DNA of 64,000 bases from an uncultured Mycoplasmatota bacterium (GTDB lineage Bacteria > Bacillota_I > Bacilli_A > RF39 > UBA660), in assembly GCA_947165285.1 (NCBI GenBank), contig CAMUZS010000002.1, positions 152,302 to 216,301 of the forward strand, written 5' to 3'. The translations under genes and the position numbers were made by a program. The first letter of the stretch is position 1; each line of letters opens with the position of its first letter. The notes below the pieces were generated by a model. The model was not told the origin of the DNA. It saw nothing but the letters and a program-made list of their open reading frames with translations, and ran no database searches. Below are positions 44,536 through 54,164 of this stretch, in pieces.

Positions 44536-44549
44536 TTCTTCTTTTTTTA
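44524..44549 (+). terminator. Terminator of the rpmH-rnpA-yidC-jag unit
   Basis: AAAGAAG (44524-44530) pairs with CTTCTTT (44538-44544), followed by T residues. It overlaps the jag stop. Confidence 0.8.
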
Positions 44550-44621
44550 TTGTAAAATGACTAAAAAATTAATATATGCTATAATTCCACTAATTCTTAT
44601 TAAGTATTAGAGAAATTTTAT

Positions 44622-45631
44622 ATGAATGGAAAATTATTTATAATTAGTAAAATGGACTATAAGAATAAAGCCTTTGATATTAATATAACATCAAATTATT
44701 TTTCATTAGTAATGTATGTTGATGAAGATAAAACATTTGATTATCAATTAAAAAATAAAGATGAATTTATAACATGTATGGATGAAATAAAAAATAATTA
44801 TAAAAAATTGAATGAAAATGTATATAAAAATGATAAAAAATATCTAATTCTTTTAGTAATCTTACAAATATTAATGAATATATTTTCTTTAATATCTTCA
44901 GTTGCTTGGTCCAAAGTAATAGAAACAGTAAAGACTATATTTTAAAAGATTTATCAATCTAATTAGTACCAAATAAAAAAATAGCTATAGTAGGAAAATC
45001 AGGTCAAGGAAAAACAACATTATTTAATTTACTTATGAGATATTTTGATGTTAATAAAGGAAAAATCACTTTAAATGATATAGATATAAAAGATTTAACA
45101 GAAAATTCTTTAAGAGATAATTTATCAACTATTAGACAAGATCCATATCTTTTTAATAAAAGTATAATAGATAATTTTAAAATGGTAAAAGAAGATGCTA
45201 CACTTGATGAAGTTAGAGAAGTGTGTAAAAAAGCATATATTGATGATTATATTATGTCTTTACCAAGAAAATATAATACAGTTATAGGTGAAGGTGGAGT
45301 AAATCTTTCAGGTGGACAAAAACAGCGACTTGCTATTGCACGAACACTACTTAAAAATACGAAAGTAATACTCTTTGATGAAGCAACATCAGCACTTGAT
45401 AATGAATCTCAAGAGTATATAAAAAGAACAATTGATGATTTAGTAAAAGATCATACAATTGTAATCGTGGCTCACAGATTATCTACTATTATGGATTCTG
45501 ATGTTATATATTTAATTGATGATGTTCAAGTATTAGATCATGGTACACATAAACAATTAATGAAAAAATCTAAATTATATAAAAAATTATATAATCCAGA
45601 AGTAATTGATGAAAATGAAATATTAGATTAA
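44622..45631 (+). pseudogene. Relic of an ABC exporter (deleted membrane domain, in-frame stop)
   Basis: The 3' part (about 44936-45631) encodes an ABC ATPase with Walker A GKSGQGKTT, signature LSGGQKQRLAIARTL, Walker B VILFDEATSALD and the H-loop VAHRLS. It is preceded in frame by ILKDLSI, then a TAA at 44960-44962 before LVPNKKIAIVG, and no start codon serves it. The 5' part (44622-44945, another frame) encodes 107 residues ending in one hydrophobic helix. Most of the six-helix membrane domain is missing. A full exporter was probably lost by deletion, frameshift and nonsense change. A truncated ATPase could still start at 45035 but would lack Walker A. Confidence 0.75.
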
Positions 45632-45692
45632 AAATATTTCATTTTTTTTCTTTTTATAGTATAATACCCTTGCAAAGAAAGGGGTGCTTTTC

Positions 45693-47048
45693 ATGGAAGA
45701 TACAATATGTGCAATAGCTACAGCATTAGGAAATGGTGCCATATCAATAATTAGAGTAAGTGGACATGATTCAATATCAATAGTTAATACAATTTTTAAA
45801 GGTAAAGATTTAACTAAAGTAGAATCACATACTATTAATTATGGACACATTATTGATAATGATAAAGTAATTGATGAAGTGTTAGTAAGTATTATGAAAG
45901 CACCTAAATCTTTTACATGTGAAGATGTAGTTGAAATAAATACTCATGGAGGAATTGCACCAACTAACGAAGTATTAGAACTACTCTTAAAAAATGGCTG
46001 TCGTTTAGCTGAAGCTGGAGAATTTAGTAAAAGAGCATTTTTAAATGGAAGAATAGCTTTAATCGAAGCAGATGCAATAATGGATAAAATAAATGCTAAA
46101 ACACGTATTCAAAATGATTTAGCAACAAGTACATTAAGTGGAAAAGTATCTAATTTAATTAATGAATTAAGAGATGATATGGTAGAAATTATATCAAATA
46201 TAAATGTTAATATAGATTATCCTGAATATGATGATGTTGAAGAAATTACAAATGATATATTAATTCCAAAAATAACAAATTTAAAAAATAGAATAGAGAA
46301 TATATTAAAAGAAAGTAAAAACGGAAAAATAATTAAAGATGGAATAAAAACTTGTATTATAGGAAGACCTAATGTAGGTAAATCATCACTATTAAATGCT
46401 TTACTTGAAGAAGAAAAAGCAATTGTTACAGATATTGCTGGAACAACAAGAGATATAGTAGAAGGACAAATTCAAATAAATGGAATACTACTAAATATAA
46501 TAGATACTGCAGGAATAAGAAAAACTAATGATTTAGTTGAATCCATTGGTGTTGAAAAATCTTTAAAAATGATGGAAGAGGCAGATCTTATATTATTTAT
46601 GTTAAATAATAATGAAGAATTAACTGATGATATTAAAGAATTACTAGATAAATTAGATAATAAAAACTACATTTTAATAATTAATAAAATAGATTTAGAA
46701 AATAAGATAGATTTATCAAATTATAATTTAAGTAATGTTGTTAATATGAGCATTAAAGATAACATAGGAATAGATGAATTAAAGCAAAAAATAATTGATA
46801 TATTTAATATTAATGCTATTGAATCTAAAGATCCTACATATCTATCTAATGCAAGATCTATAAGTATTTTAGAAAGTTGTTTAAAATCTGTTAAAGATAT
46901 TGAAGAAGGACTTAATAATAATCAAACTATTGATATGCTAGAACTAGATATAAAAGCAATTTGGGAAAAACTTGGAACAATAAATGGAACAACATATGAA
47001 GAAGAATTATTAGATGAAATGTTTAAAAGATTTTGTTTAGGTAAATAA
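45693..47048 (+). CDS. mnmE: tRNA modification GTPase MnmE
   Basis: Works with MnmG to modify U34 of certain tRNAs. The N-terminal folate-binding part starts DTICAIATALGNGAISIIRVSG; the GTPase domain has GRPNVGKSSLLN, DTAGIR and NKID; and the chain ends in the essential CLGK. 452 residues from the ATG at 45693, which follows AAAGGGGTG. mnmG follows. Confidence 0.98.
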   Translation: MEDTICAIATALGNGAISIIRVSGHDSISIVNTIFKGKDLTKVESHTINYGHIIDNDKVIDEVLVSIMKAPKSFTCEDVVEINTHGGIAPTNEVLELLLKNGCRLAEAGEFSKRAFLNGRIALIEADAIMDKINAKTRIQNDLATSTLSGKVSNLINELRDDMVEIISNINVNIDYPEYDDVEEITNDILIPKITNLKNRIENILKESKNGKIIKDGIKTCIIGRPNVGKSSLLNALLEEEKAIVTDIAGTTRDIVEGQIQINGILLNIIDTAGIRKTNDLVESIGVEKSLKMMEEADLILFMLNNNEELTDDIKELLDKLDNKNYILIINKIDLENKIDLSNYNLSNVVNMSIKDNIGIDELKQKIIDIFNINAIESKDPTYLSNARSISILESCLKSVKDIEEGLNNNQTIDMLELDIKAIWEKLGTINGTTYEEELLDEMFKRFCLGK

Positions 47049-47065
47049 GAAAAGAAGTGAATAAG

Positions 47066-48937
47066 ATGAAATATGAAGTAATAGTAGTTGGAGGAGGACA
47101 CGCTGGATGTGAAGCAGCTTACTCTTGTGCTAAAAAAGGACACAAGACTCTTTTAATGACTTCAAATTTAAAAAATATTGCAGATATGCCATGTAATCCA
47201 CATATTGGAGGTTCTGCTAAGGGTATTGTTGTTAGAGAAATAGATGCTTTAGGTGGAATTATGGGTAAAATTGCAGATAAAACTCATGTTCAAATAAAAA
47301 TGTTAAATTCAGCAAAAGGACCAGCAGTACAATCTCTTAGAGCACAAGGAGACAAAATAACATATCCTAAAGAAATGTTAAAAACATTAAGTGAATTAGA
47401 AAACTTAACTATTCAAGAAGGTATGGTTGAAGATTTAATAATTGAAAATAATACTGTTAAAGGAATAGTTTTAGAAGATTCTACTAAAATAGAATCTAAA
47501 ATGGTTATTTTAACAACTGGTACATATTTAAAAGCTGATATATTAGTTAGTTCAACAAGAACTCCTGAAGGACCACATGGAGAAAGAAGATCTAATTATT
47601 TAAGTGATAATTTAAAAAAATATGGATTTAATATAATAAGACTTAAAACAGGAACTCCTCAAAGAATAGATCGTAGTACAATAGATTTTTCTAAAACAAA
47701 ACTAGAACCTGGAGACAATAAATATCTAACCTTCTCTTTTGATTTAGAACCTCAATATAAAATTGAAGATCAACTTCCTTGCTATCTAACCTATACTACT
47801 GAAGAAACTCATAAAATTATTAGAGAAAATATTAATAAATCAAGTATGTATGGTGCATTAGATGATATAAAAGGTATTGGTCCAAGATATTGTCCATCTA
47901 TTGAAGATAAGGTAACACGCTTTGCTGATAAGGAGCGTCATCAATTATTTTTAGAACCTGAGAGTAGATATTATGATGATATTTATGTACAAGGTTTTTC
48001 TACATCTATGCCTCCAGAAGTACAAGAATTAATGGTTCACTCTCTACCGGGTTTAGAAAAAGCTAAAATATTAAAATATGGATATGCAATCGAATATGAT
48101 GCTATCTACCCTACTCAACTTCATGCATCACTTGAAACAAAAATTATTAATAACTTATTTACAGCAGGTCAAATTAATGGAACATCAGGATATGAAGAAG
48201 CTGCATGTCAAGGTTTAATGGCTGGAATTAATGCATCTTTAAAATTAGAAGGAAAAGATCCATTAATATTAAAAAGAAATGATGCATATATTGGTGTTTT
48301 AATAGATGATTTAATAACTAAAGGAATTAGAGATCCTTATCGTTTGCTTACAAGTCGTGCTGAATTTAGATTACTATTAAGATCTGATAATGCAGATCTT
48401 AGATTAAGACAATATGGATATAATGTTGGTTTAATTAGTGATGAACAATTAAATAAATTAAATAATAAAAAGGATAATATTAATAAATTACAAGAATATT
48501 TAAAAAATAACAAATTAAAAATAACAGATGAAATAGAAGAAATATTTAATAAAAATAACTACTCTATTCCAACATCATCTTTAACTTTAGAACAATTAAT
48601 TAAAAGACCTGAAATTACAATGGAATTTCTATCAAGTATTATAGATATACCATTTGATGATGAAATAAAAGAACAAGTAAGTATTAATTTAAAATATGAA
48701 GGATATATTAATAAGGCTATTAAAGAGGCTGATAAAATGTTAAAACTAGAAAAAAAGAACATTCCTCAAGATATAGATTATGATAAAATAAAAAATATTG
48801 CTAGTGAAGCAAGACAAAAACTAAAAGAAGTTAGACCTACAACTATTGCTCAGGCAATAAGAATTAGTGGCGTAAATCCATCAGATATATCAATTTTATC
48901 TATATATCTTAGAAAGGAATATCCAAATAATGAATAA
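47066..48937 (+). CDS. mnmG: tRNA modification enzyme MnmG (GidA)
   Basis: FAD enzyme partner of MnmE. FAD-binding start VIVVGGGHAGCEAA, MPCNPHIGGSAKG, TGTYLKA, GLAGQINGTSGYEEAA-like AGQINGTSGYEEAACQG, and the Cys residues of the active site are present. About 623 residues from the ATG at 47066; a GTG at 47057 lies in the ribosome binding site. rsmG overlaps its end by eight bases. Confidence 0.98.
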   Translation: MKYEVIVVGGGHAGCEAAYSCAKKGHKTLLMTSNLKNIADMPCNPHIGGSAKGIVVREIDALGGIMGKIADKTHVQIKMLNSAKGPAVQSLRAQGDKITYPKEMLKTLSELENLTIQEGMVEDLIIENNTVKGIVLEDSTKIESKMVILTTGTYLKADILVSSTRTPEGPHGERRSNYLSDNLKKYGFNIIRLKTGTPQRIDRSTIDFSKTKLEPGDNKYLTFSFDLEPQYKIEDQLPCYLTYTTEETHKIIRENINKSSMYGALDDIKGIGPRYCPSIEDKVTRFADKERHQLFLEPESRYYDDIYVQGFSTSMPPEVQELMVHSLPGLEKAKILKYGYAIEYDAIYPTQLHASLETKIINNLFTAGQINGTSGYEEAACQGLMAGINASLKLEGKDPLILKRNDAYIGVLIDDLITKGIRDPYRLLTSRAEFRLLLRSDNADLRLRQYGYNVGLISDEQLNKLNNKKDNINKLQEYLKNNKLKITDEIEEIFNKNNYSIPTSSLTLEQLIKRPEITMEFLSSIIDIPFDDEIKEQVSINLKYEGYINKAIKEADKMLKLEKKNIPQDIDYDKIKNIASEARQKLKEVRPTTIAQAIRISGVNPSDISILSIYLRKEYPNNE

Positions 48938-49625
48938 AGAACAGTTTATTAATGAATTAAAAAAAATCAATATAGTTTTAAACAATGAACAACTTAATCA
49001 AATAAAAATATATAAAGAATTTCTTAAGGAATATAATAAACATACTAATTTAACAAGAATTGTTGATGATGAAGATATATATTTAAAACATTTTTATGAT
49101 TCATTAACTGTTTGTAAATATATTGATTTTAGTAGCTATAAAAATTTACTTGATATTGGAACCGGAGCAGGCTTTCCTGGAATGGTACTAAAAATAGTAT
49201 TTCCTAAATTAAATGTTACTCTACTCGATTCAAATAATAAAAAAATAACATTCTTAAAAGAATTATCAACGAAATTAAATATTGAAGTTGATTTAATTCA
49301 AGAAAGATCTGAAAAATATATAATTAATCATAGAGAATTTTTTGATATTGTTATATCAAGAGCAGTAGCTTCCCTTCCTACTCTACTTGAATTATCTATA
49401 CCTTTTGTAAAAAAAAATGGATATTTTATAGCAATGAAAGGAAATGCTAAAGAAGAATTATTATTGTCTAAAAATACTCATGAAATACTAGGTGCTAAAA
49501 TAGAATCTATCAATGAACTTACATTAAACGGTGCATTAAGAAATATAATATTATATAAAAAGATTGCTTGTACAAAAACAATTTATCCTAGAGAGTATAA
49601 TAAAATTATAAAAAAACCATTATAA
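48930..49625 (+). CDS. rsmG: 16S rRNA (guanine-527) N7-methyltransferase
   Basis: Methylates G527 of 16S rRNA. SAM loop DIGTGAGFPGMVL, KHTNLTRI near the N-terminus, and SRAVASLPTLLEL match the family. 231 residues. Last gene of mnmE-mnmG-rsmG, followed by a terminator and the noc-like gene, as in Bacillus. Confidence 0.96.
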   Translation: MNKEQFINELKKINIVLNNEQLNQIKIYKEFLKEYNKHTNLTRIVDDEDIYLKHFYDSLTVCKYIDFSSYKNLLDIGTGAGFPGMVLKIVFPKLNVTLLDSNNKKITFLKELSTKLNIEVDLIQERSEKYIINHREFFDIVISRAVASLPTLLELSIPFVKKNGYFIAMKGNAKEELLLSKNTHEILGAKIESINELTLNGALRNIILYKKIACTKTIYPREYNKIIKKPL

Positions 49626-49637
49626 GGTTTTTTTTAT
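49612..49637 (+). terminator. Terminator after rsmG
   Basis: AAAACC (49613-49618) pairs with GGTTTT (49626-49631), followed by T residues. Confidence 0.75.
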
Positions 49638-49700
49638 TGCAAAAAATTAAATATTAAGGTATTATAATAATAGGATAAAATAAGAAGGGGCTGTGTAGTT

Positions 49701-51206
49701 ATGCAAACAGATAATCAAGTATTACAAATAAATATTGATGATATTATACCTAATAGATTTCAACCAAGAATAGCTTTTGATGATAATGGATTAGCAGAAC
49801 TTGCTGCATCTATTAAAGAACATGGGATAATTCAACCATTGGTATTAAGAAAACTAGGAAAAAAATATGAAATTATTGCTGGTGAAAGAAGATATAAAGC
49901 ATCACAACTAGCAGGATTAACTACAGTTCCTGCAATAATATCAAATATTGATGATAATAAAAGTGCTGAAGTAGCACTAGTAGAAAATATTCAAAGAAGA
50001 GATTTAACAGCTATCGAAGAAGCTAGAAGTTATAAAAACTTATTAGATAAAGGATATTTAACACAAGAACAATTAGCTAAAAAAATGGGTTTATCTCAAT
50101 CTGCTATATCAAATAAATTAAGATTGTTAAATTTAGATGATAGTGTTCAACAAGCTCTTCTTGATAATAAAATATCTGAAAGACATGCAAGATCATTATT
50201 AACATTACCTAATAAGGAAGATCAAAAAAAATGGTTAGATAAAATTATTAATGAAAGATTAACTGTTAGGCAATTAGATAAAGCATTAAAAGATAATAAT
50301 GTTGAAACATCTGATGGTAGTGATGTTCCATTGGTAGAATTAACTCCAAATATAGAAGAAATACAAAGTAATGCAGAAGATATAAATAAGGAAGGAATTA
50401 ATAGTCCTAAAGTATCGGAGGAGATTATGATAGAAGAAAATCAACCAAATACATTAGATAATCAAGGTATAGAAATAAGTGAAGATGTTCAAGATACTAC
50501 ACAACCAATGGTAAGTCCAGTTGAAAATACAAATACATTAGATAATAATACTCCTGAACAACATGATATAAATGAGAATAACAATTTTGAAGTTAATAAT
50601 AACGTAGGTACTGATTCATTTGAACCACTAAATCCATTTGCAGGAAGTGATATTGTACCTAATACTACACAAAGTCAAGTTATGCCTACACAGCCTAATG
50701 TAAACAATAATGCTAGTAGATTTTTTAATCAATTGGAAGAACAACCTGTTGATATGAACAGTTTAAATGCATTTGATGGTCAAAATCAATTCACTATAGA
50801 TAATAATCCAAATCAAATTCCAAATAATGATATAGAAATATTTGATATGTCTAAGAATCAAGCTCCACAGCAAGATTTTAATAATGATAGTATAAATAAT
50901 CAGTTTAATACAATGGAATCTAATGCTATAAATGAATTAAATCCTAATAATAGATTCTTTCAACCAATTCAAGATTCATCTGTAGATAATATTAATCCAA
51001 TTAATATACCTACTCAACAATATATTAATCCAATGGATTCAATTTCATTATTACAAGGAAATAATTTTGAATCAAACAATGTAATGGATGCTATAGCTGA
51101 AATAAAAAGCAAAGTAAATGAATTAACAAGTAAAGGATATAATATAAACATGGATGAAGCAGATATGAATAATACGTATCATATAAATATAATAATAAAT
51201 AAATAA
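49701..51206 (+). CDS. noc: Noc/ParB-family chromosome organising protein with long low-complexity linker
   Basis: Residues 1-110 form the ParB CTP-binding domain (RFQPR, GERRYKAS, VALVENIQRRDLT), and 115-200 the helix-turn-helix (LSQSAISNKLRLLNL, ERHARSLLTL), closer to Noc than to Spo0J. About 205-455 is an Asn/Gln/Asp-rich, probably disordered stretch. A conserved-looking helical end (about 460-500) may be the dimer domain. At 501 residues it is far longer than Noc (about 285). It follows rsmG, the noc position in Bacillus. No parA gene follows. Perfect parS sites near tadA suggest it may act as the ParB. Confidence 0.85.
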   Translation: MQTDNQVLQINIDDIIPNRFQPRIAFDDNGLAELAASIKEHGIIQPLVLRKLGKKYEIIAGERRYKASQLAGLTTVPAIISNIDDNKSAEVALVENIQRRDLTAIEEARSYKNLLDKGYLTQEQLAKKMGLSQSAISNKLRLLNLDDSVQQALLDNKISERHARSLLTLPNKEDQKKWLDKIINERLTVRQLDKALKDNNVETSDGSDVPLVELTPNIEEIQSNAEDINKEGINSPKVSEEIMIEENQPNTLDNQGIEISEDVQDTTQPMVSPVENTNTLDNNTPEQHDINENNNFEVNNNVGTDSFEPLNPFAGSDIVPNTTQSQVMPTQPNVNNNASRFFNQLEEQPVDMNSLNAFDGQNQFTIDNNPNQIPNNDIEIFDMSKNQAPQQDFNNDSINNQFNTMESNAINELNPNNRFFQPIQDSSVDNINPINIPTQQYINPMDSISLLQGNNFESNNVMDAIAEIKSKVNELTSKGYNINMDEADMNNTYHINIIINK

Positions 51207-51208
51207 AA

Positions 51209-51236
51209 ATAATCTTAATATAAGATTATTTTTTTA
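51209..51236. terminator. Bidirectional terminator between noc and the PBP gene
   Basis: AATAATCTTA (51209-51218) pairs with TAAGATTATT (51221-51230), with T residues beyond on both strands. Confidence 0.85.
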
Positions 51237-53186
51237 TTCACTAATTTCTTCATTTAATACAAAACTATCTTTACTATCTTCTGAACCTTTCACATAATAA
51301 AATATAAAAACATGATCTTTATCTTTTGTTTCTTCTCCTGTTATAGCATTTAATGGAACTCCAACAACATTATTAGGAGTTTCATACCAATTTGATTCTT
51401 TATCTTTCAAAATAGTTTCTACAGTATCAACCCAAATATTTTTAGAAATAGTATTATCTTTTATTTGAACTTCCGTATTATCATCATATCCATTCCAAAC
51501 TAACATTAAAATATCAGGATTATATCCAATCATCCAGTAATCAGTGCTAGTTGAACCCGTTTTCATTGCATATTTTCTACTTATTTTAGATGCCAAACTA
51601 TAAATTGTAGGATTTGCATAATCTTTGAATGCACTATTATATGTAGAAGTTAATAATTCATTTAATATATAAACGTAGTTTCCATTTAGTACTTGTTCGT
51701 TTTTATCCTTTTTTTCATATAATATATTTCCATTTAAATCTTCAACTTTATTTATAAAGGATAAGTCTTTTTTAAAGCCACCATTAGCAAGCGTTGTATA
51801 TGCATTTGCAAAATCTATCATGGATAGTTCATTTGTGCCAAGAGGAAGTGATGGTATTGGGTCTAAATCTTCAGTAATTCCCATTCTATGAGCTGTATCT
51901 ACAAGAGTATCCTCTCCTAAAAAGAGATGGGTTTTAACTGCATATATGTTATCTGAATAAGATATAGCGGCTGCCATTGTTATATTTTTATTACCATAGT
52001 TTTGATTATAATTTTGTGGAGAATATGTTTGATTATTAGAAAAAACAAATGTTGTTGCCTCACTTAAAAAAGTTGAAGAACCAGTCATACCATTTTCTAA
52101 AGCAGCATAATATAATAGTGGTTTCATAGTAGAACCTACTTGTCTTTTCGAAGAAATAGCTCTATTAAACTGACTTTTTGCATAATTTTTTCCTCCGATA
52201 AGAGCTTTTACATTTCCACTTTGTGGATCGATAATTACACTAGCAACTTGCAATTCATCATCATCACTAGGCATATTATTTTTTATACTATTCTCTAAAA
52301 TTTCTTGATATTTTGAATTTAATGACGTATATATTTTAAGTCCACCTGTATCAATTAATGTTTTAGGAATACTTGGAATTTTTTCTAGCTCATTTTTTAC
52401 TGCATCTTGATAGTACATAATATTGTTAATTTTTTGTTCATTGCTTTCTCCATAAATATTTATATTTTCACTAAATAATTTATTATTTTCTTCATCTGTT
52501 AATAATTTGTTATTAACCATAGTTTCAGCAACTATTTTGGCTCTTTTTATGCAAGCATCATAATTAGAAATAGGATTATAATTATTTGGGTTCTTTGGTA
52601 TACCTGCAAGCATCATAGCTTCTTCCTTAGTTAAATCTTTTGAACTTTTATTAAAATAATATAGTGATGCATTTTCTACTCCATAGTTTCCTTGACCAAA
52701 ATTTATGGTATTTAAATAACCTTCTAATATTTCATCTTTTGAAAAATGCATTTCTAGTTTTAAAGTCAGCCAAGCTTCTTGTAATTTTCTATCTAGCGTT
52801 TTATCAAAATTTAAATATAAATTCTTTACATATTGCTGGGAAATAGTTGATGCTCCCCCTATTATTTCTTTATTTTCAATATTTTGAAACAAAGTTTTTG
52901 CTATTCTTAAATAGTCAAATCCTTTATGTTGATAAAAGTTTTTATCCTCAACACTTAAAATTGCATCAATTAAATATGGGGAAATGTCATTTAAACTAAC
53001 CCATTTATTTGTTCCTGAACCGGTATAGATAAGATTATTTTCATCGTCATATATGAAATATTTTCCTGTATTTTTAATATCTAATACAGGACTAAAATAT
53101 GCCGCAGTATATAATGCAATAATACAAATAATTGATATAATAAAGAATATAAAATTTGTTTTAAGAATTTTTTTAAAAAATCTCAT
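51234..53186 (-). CDS. Class A penicillin-binding protein (transglycosylase and transpeptidase)
   Basis: Builds and cross-links peptidoglycan. One N-terminal membrane helix (about 11-31), then a GT51 domain with catalytic EDKNFYQHKGFD and GGASTISQQ, then a transpeptidase domain with the STMK, SDN and KTGS boxes. 650 residues, lean for the class. It reads against the flow of right-arm genes. Closest in layout to the PbpG/Pbp2A type, some of which act in sporulation; that link is inference. Confidence 0.95.
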   Translation of the reverse strand: MRFFKKILKTNFIFFIISIICIIALYTAAYFSPVLDIKNTGKYFIYDDENNLIYTGSGTNKWVSLNDISPYLIDAILSVEDKNFYQHKGFDYLRIAKTLFQNIENKEIIGGASTISQQYVKNLYLNFDKTLDRKLQEAWLTLKLEMHFSKDEILEGYLNTINFGQGNYGVENASLYYFNKSSKDLTKEEAMMLAGIPKNPNNYNPISNYDACIKRAKIVAETMVNNKLLTDEENNKLFSENINIYGESNEQKINNIMYYQDAVKNELEKIPSIPKTLIDTGGLKIYTSLNSKYQEILENSIKNNMPSDDDELQVASVIIDPQSGNVKALIGGKNYAKSQFNRAISSKRQVGSTMKPLLYYAALENGMTGSSTFLSEATTFVFSNNQTYSPQNYNQNYGNKNITMAAAISYSDNIYAVKTHLFLGEDTLVDTAHRMGITEDLDPIPSLPLGTNELSMIDFANAYTTLANGGFKKDLSFINKVEDLNGNILYEKKDKNEQVLNGNYVYILNELLTSTYNSAFKDYANPTIYSLASKISRKYAMKTGSTSTDYWMIGYNPDILMLVWNGYDDNTEVQIKDNTISKNIWVDTVETILKDKESNWYETPNNVVGVPLNAITGEETKDKDHVFIFYYVKGSEDSKDSFVLNEEISE

Positions 53187-53253
53187 TTATTACCACCATT
53201 ACTAATATGAATAAAAATTTTTATTTTATGTAGCTATTTAAAATATTATATGC

Positions 53254-53259
53254 TATAAT
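53254..53259 (+). promoter_or_regulatory. Extended -10 element upstream of the ywiB-like gene
   Basis: TGCTATAAT with no good -35. The predicted transcript would start near 53266, only about eight bases before the ATG at 53274. Confidence 0.5.
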
Positions 53260-53273
53260 GATTCAGTAAAAAA

Positions 53274-53636
53274 ATGTGGGTGATAAAAATAAGGAATAAA
53301 TTGGATTTTACATTAATTAGAAATGGAAATGAAAAAATAAGACAAAATAATATTGATTATTCTAAAATCTTTGATAAAATAGTATTCGAAATAAATGCAA
53401 ATAAGTATTTTTTCAAAGAGAATAAAGATGAATTAGAATTTCAAAAAGAAGATTTAGATACTGTTTTTAATTTAAATAATAATAAATTAGCAACAATATT
53501 CTTAAAAGAATATAATGTAAGTATGCCAATTAAGGTTAAATACTTTCAGTATAAAAATATCAATGGAAATTTTGAAATTAATTATATATTAGAAACTGAT
53601 GATGAATTGGTAACAATTAAAATCGATTTTCATTAG
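53274..53636 (+). CDS. YwiB-like DUF1934 beta-barrel protein; start codon uncertain
   Basis: About 115-120 residues, beta-rich, no membrane helix. The pattern KYFFKENKDELEF, then a lipocalin-like series of strands ending TIKIDFH, and the position just before rpoE match YwiB-type proteins of Bacillota. Three starts are possible: ATG 53274 (no ribosome binding site and almost at the transcript start), GTG 53280 (inside the site GGGTGAT), or ATA 53289 at the usual distance from that site. Function unknown; the barrel may bind a small ligand. Confidence 0.7.
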   Translation: MWVIKIRNKLDFTLIRNGNEKIRQNNIDYSKIFDKIVFEINANKYFFKENKDELEFQKEDLDTVFNLNNNKLATIFLKEYNVSMPIKVKYFQYKNINGNFEINYILETDDELVTIKIDFH

Positions 53637-53679
53637 TTTTGCATATAATGTTTTAGAAAATTATGATGGAGGAATATAT

Positions 53680-54126
53680 ATGAAATTAAAAGATATTACA
53701 AAAGAAGAATTAGAATCAATGAGTTATGATGATATAGCTTATATTATATTAAAAGAGGGAAATAAAAAATTAAAATTACCTGATTTATTTAAAAAAATAT
53801 GCAAACTTCTTGATTTAGATGAAGCAGAATATGAAGCAAAAATTAGTGATTTCTTTCAATTGATTTCAAGAGATCAAAGATTTAAAATGTTAGATAAAGG
53901 TTATTGGGATTTAAAAGAAAAATATCAAACACAAGTAATTATTACATCAGAAGATGAAGACATTGAAGAAATTGAAGCTTCTGAAGAAGATGATGAACTT
54001 GATACTGAAGAAGAAAATGATAATTATTTTGTTGAAGAAAATGAAGATGACGATCCTGAAGAAGATGACCTAAAAGATTTAATAATTATTACGGACGAAG
54101 AAGAAGATGAAGCAAACCTTAGTTAG
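53680..54126 (+). CDS. rpoE: RNA polymerase delta subunit
   Basis: Accessory subunit that speeds RNA polymerase recycling in Bacillota. N-terminal HARE-HTH domain (1-85: SYDDIAYIILKE, YEAKISDFFQLISRDQRF, GYWDLKE) and a strongly acidic, disordered tail rich in Glu and Asp. 148 residues. A strong GATGGAGGAA site precedes the ATG. It follows the ywiB-like gene; argS, often alongside, is absent. Confidence 0.95.
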   Translation: MKLKDITKEELESMSYDDIAYIILKEGNKKLKLPDLFKKICKLLDLDEAEYEAKISDFFQLISRDQRFKMLDKGYWDLKEKYQTQVIITSEDEDIEEIEASEEDDELDTEEENDNYFVEENEDDDPEEDDLKDLIIITDEEEDEANLS

Positions 54127-54146
54127 GATAGTTTGCTTTTCTTTTT
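54109..54146 (+). terminator. Terminator of rpoE
   Basis: AAGCAAAC (54110-54117) pairs with GTTTGCTT (54131-54138), followed by TTCTTTTT. It overlaps the end of the gene. Confidence 0.75.
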
Positions 54147-54164
54147 AATGATAGGATGATAAAT

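Noticed and set aside
45035-45631. A working stand-alone ABC ATPase
   Set aside because: The first ATG is downstream of the Walker A motif, and the upstream in-frame sequence has a stop at 44960-44962, so a functional product is unlikely.
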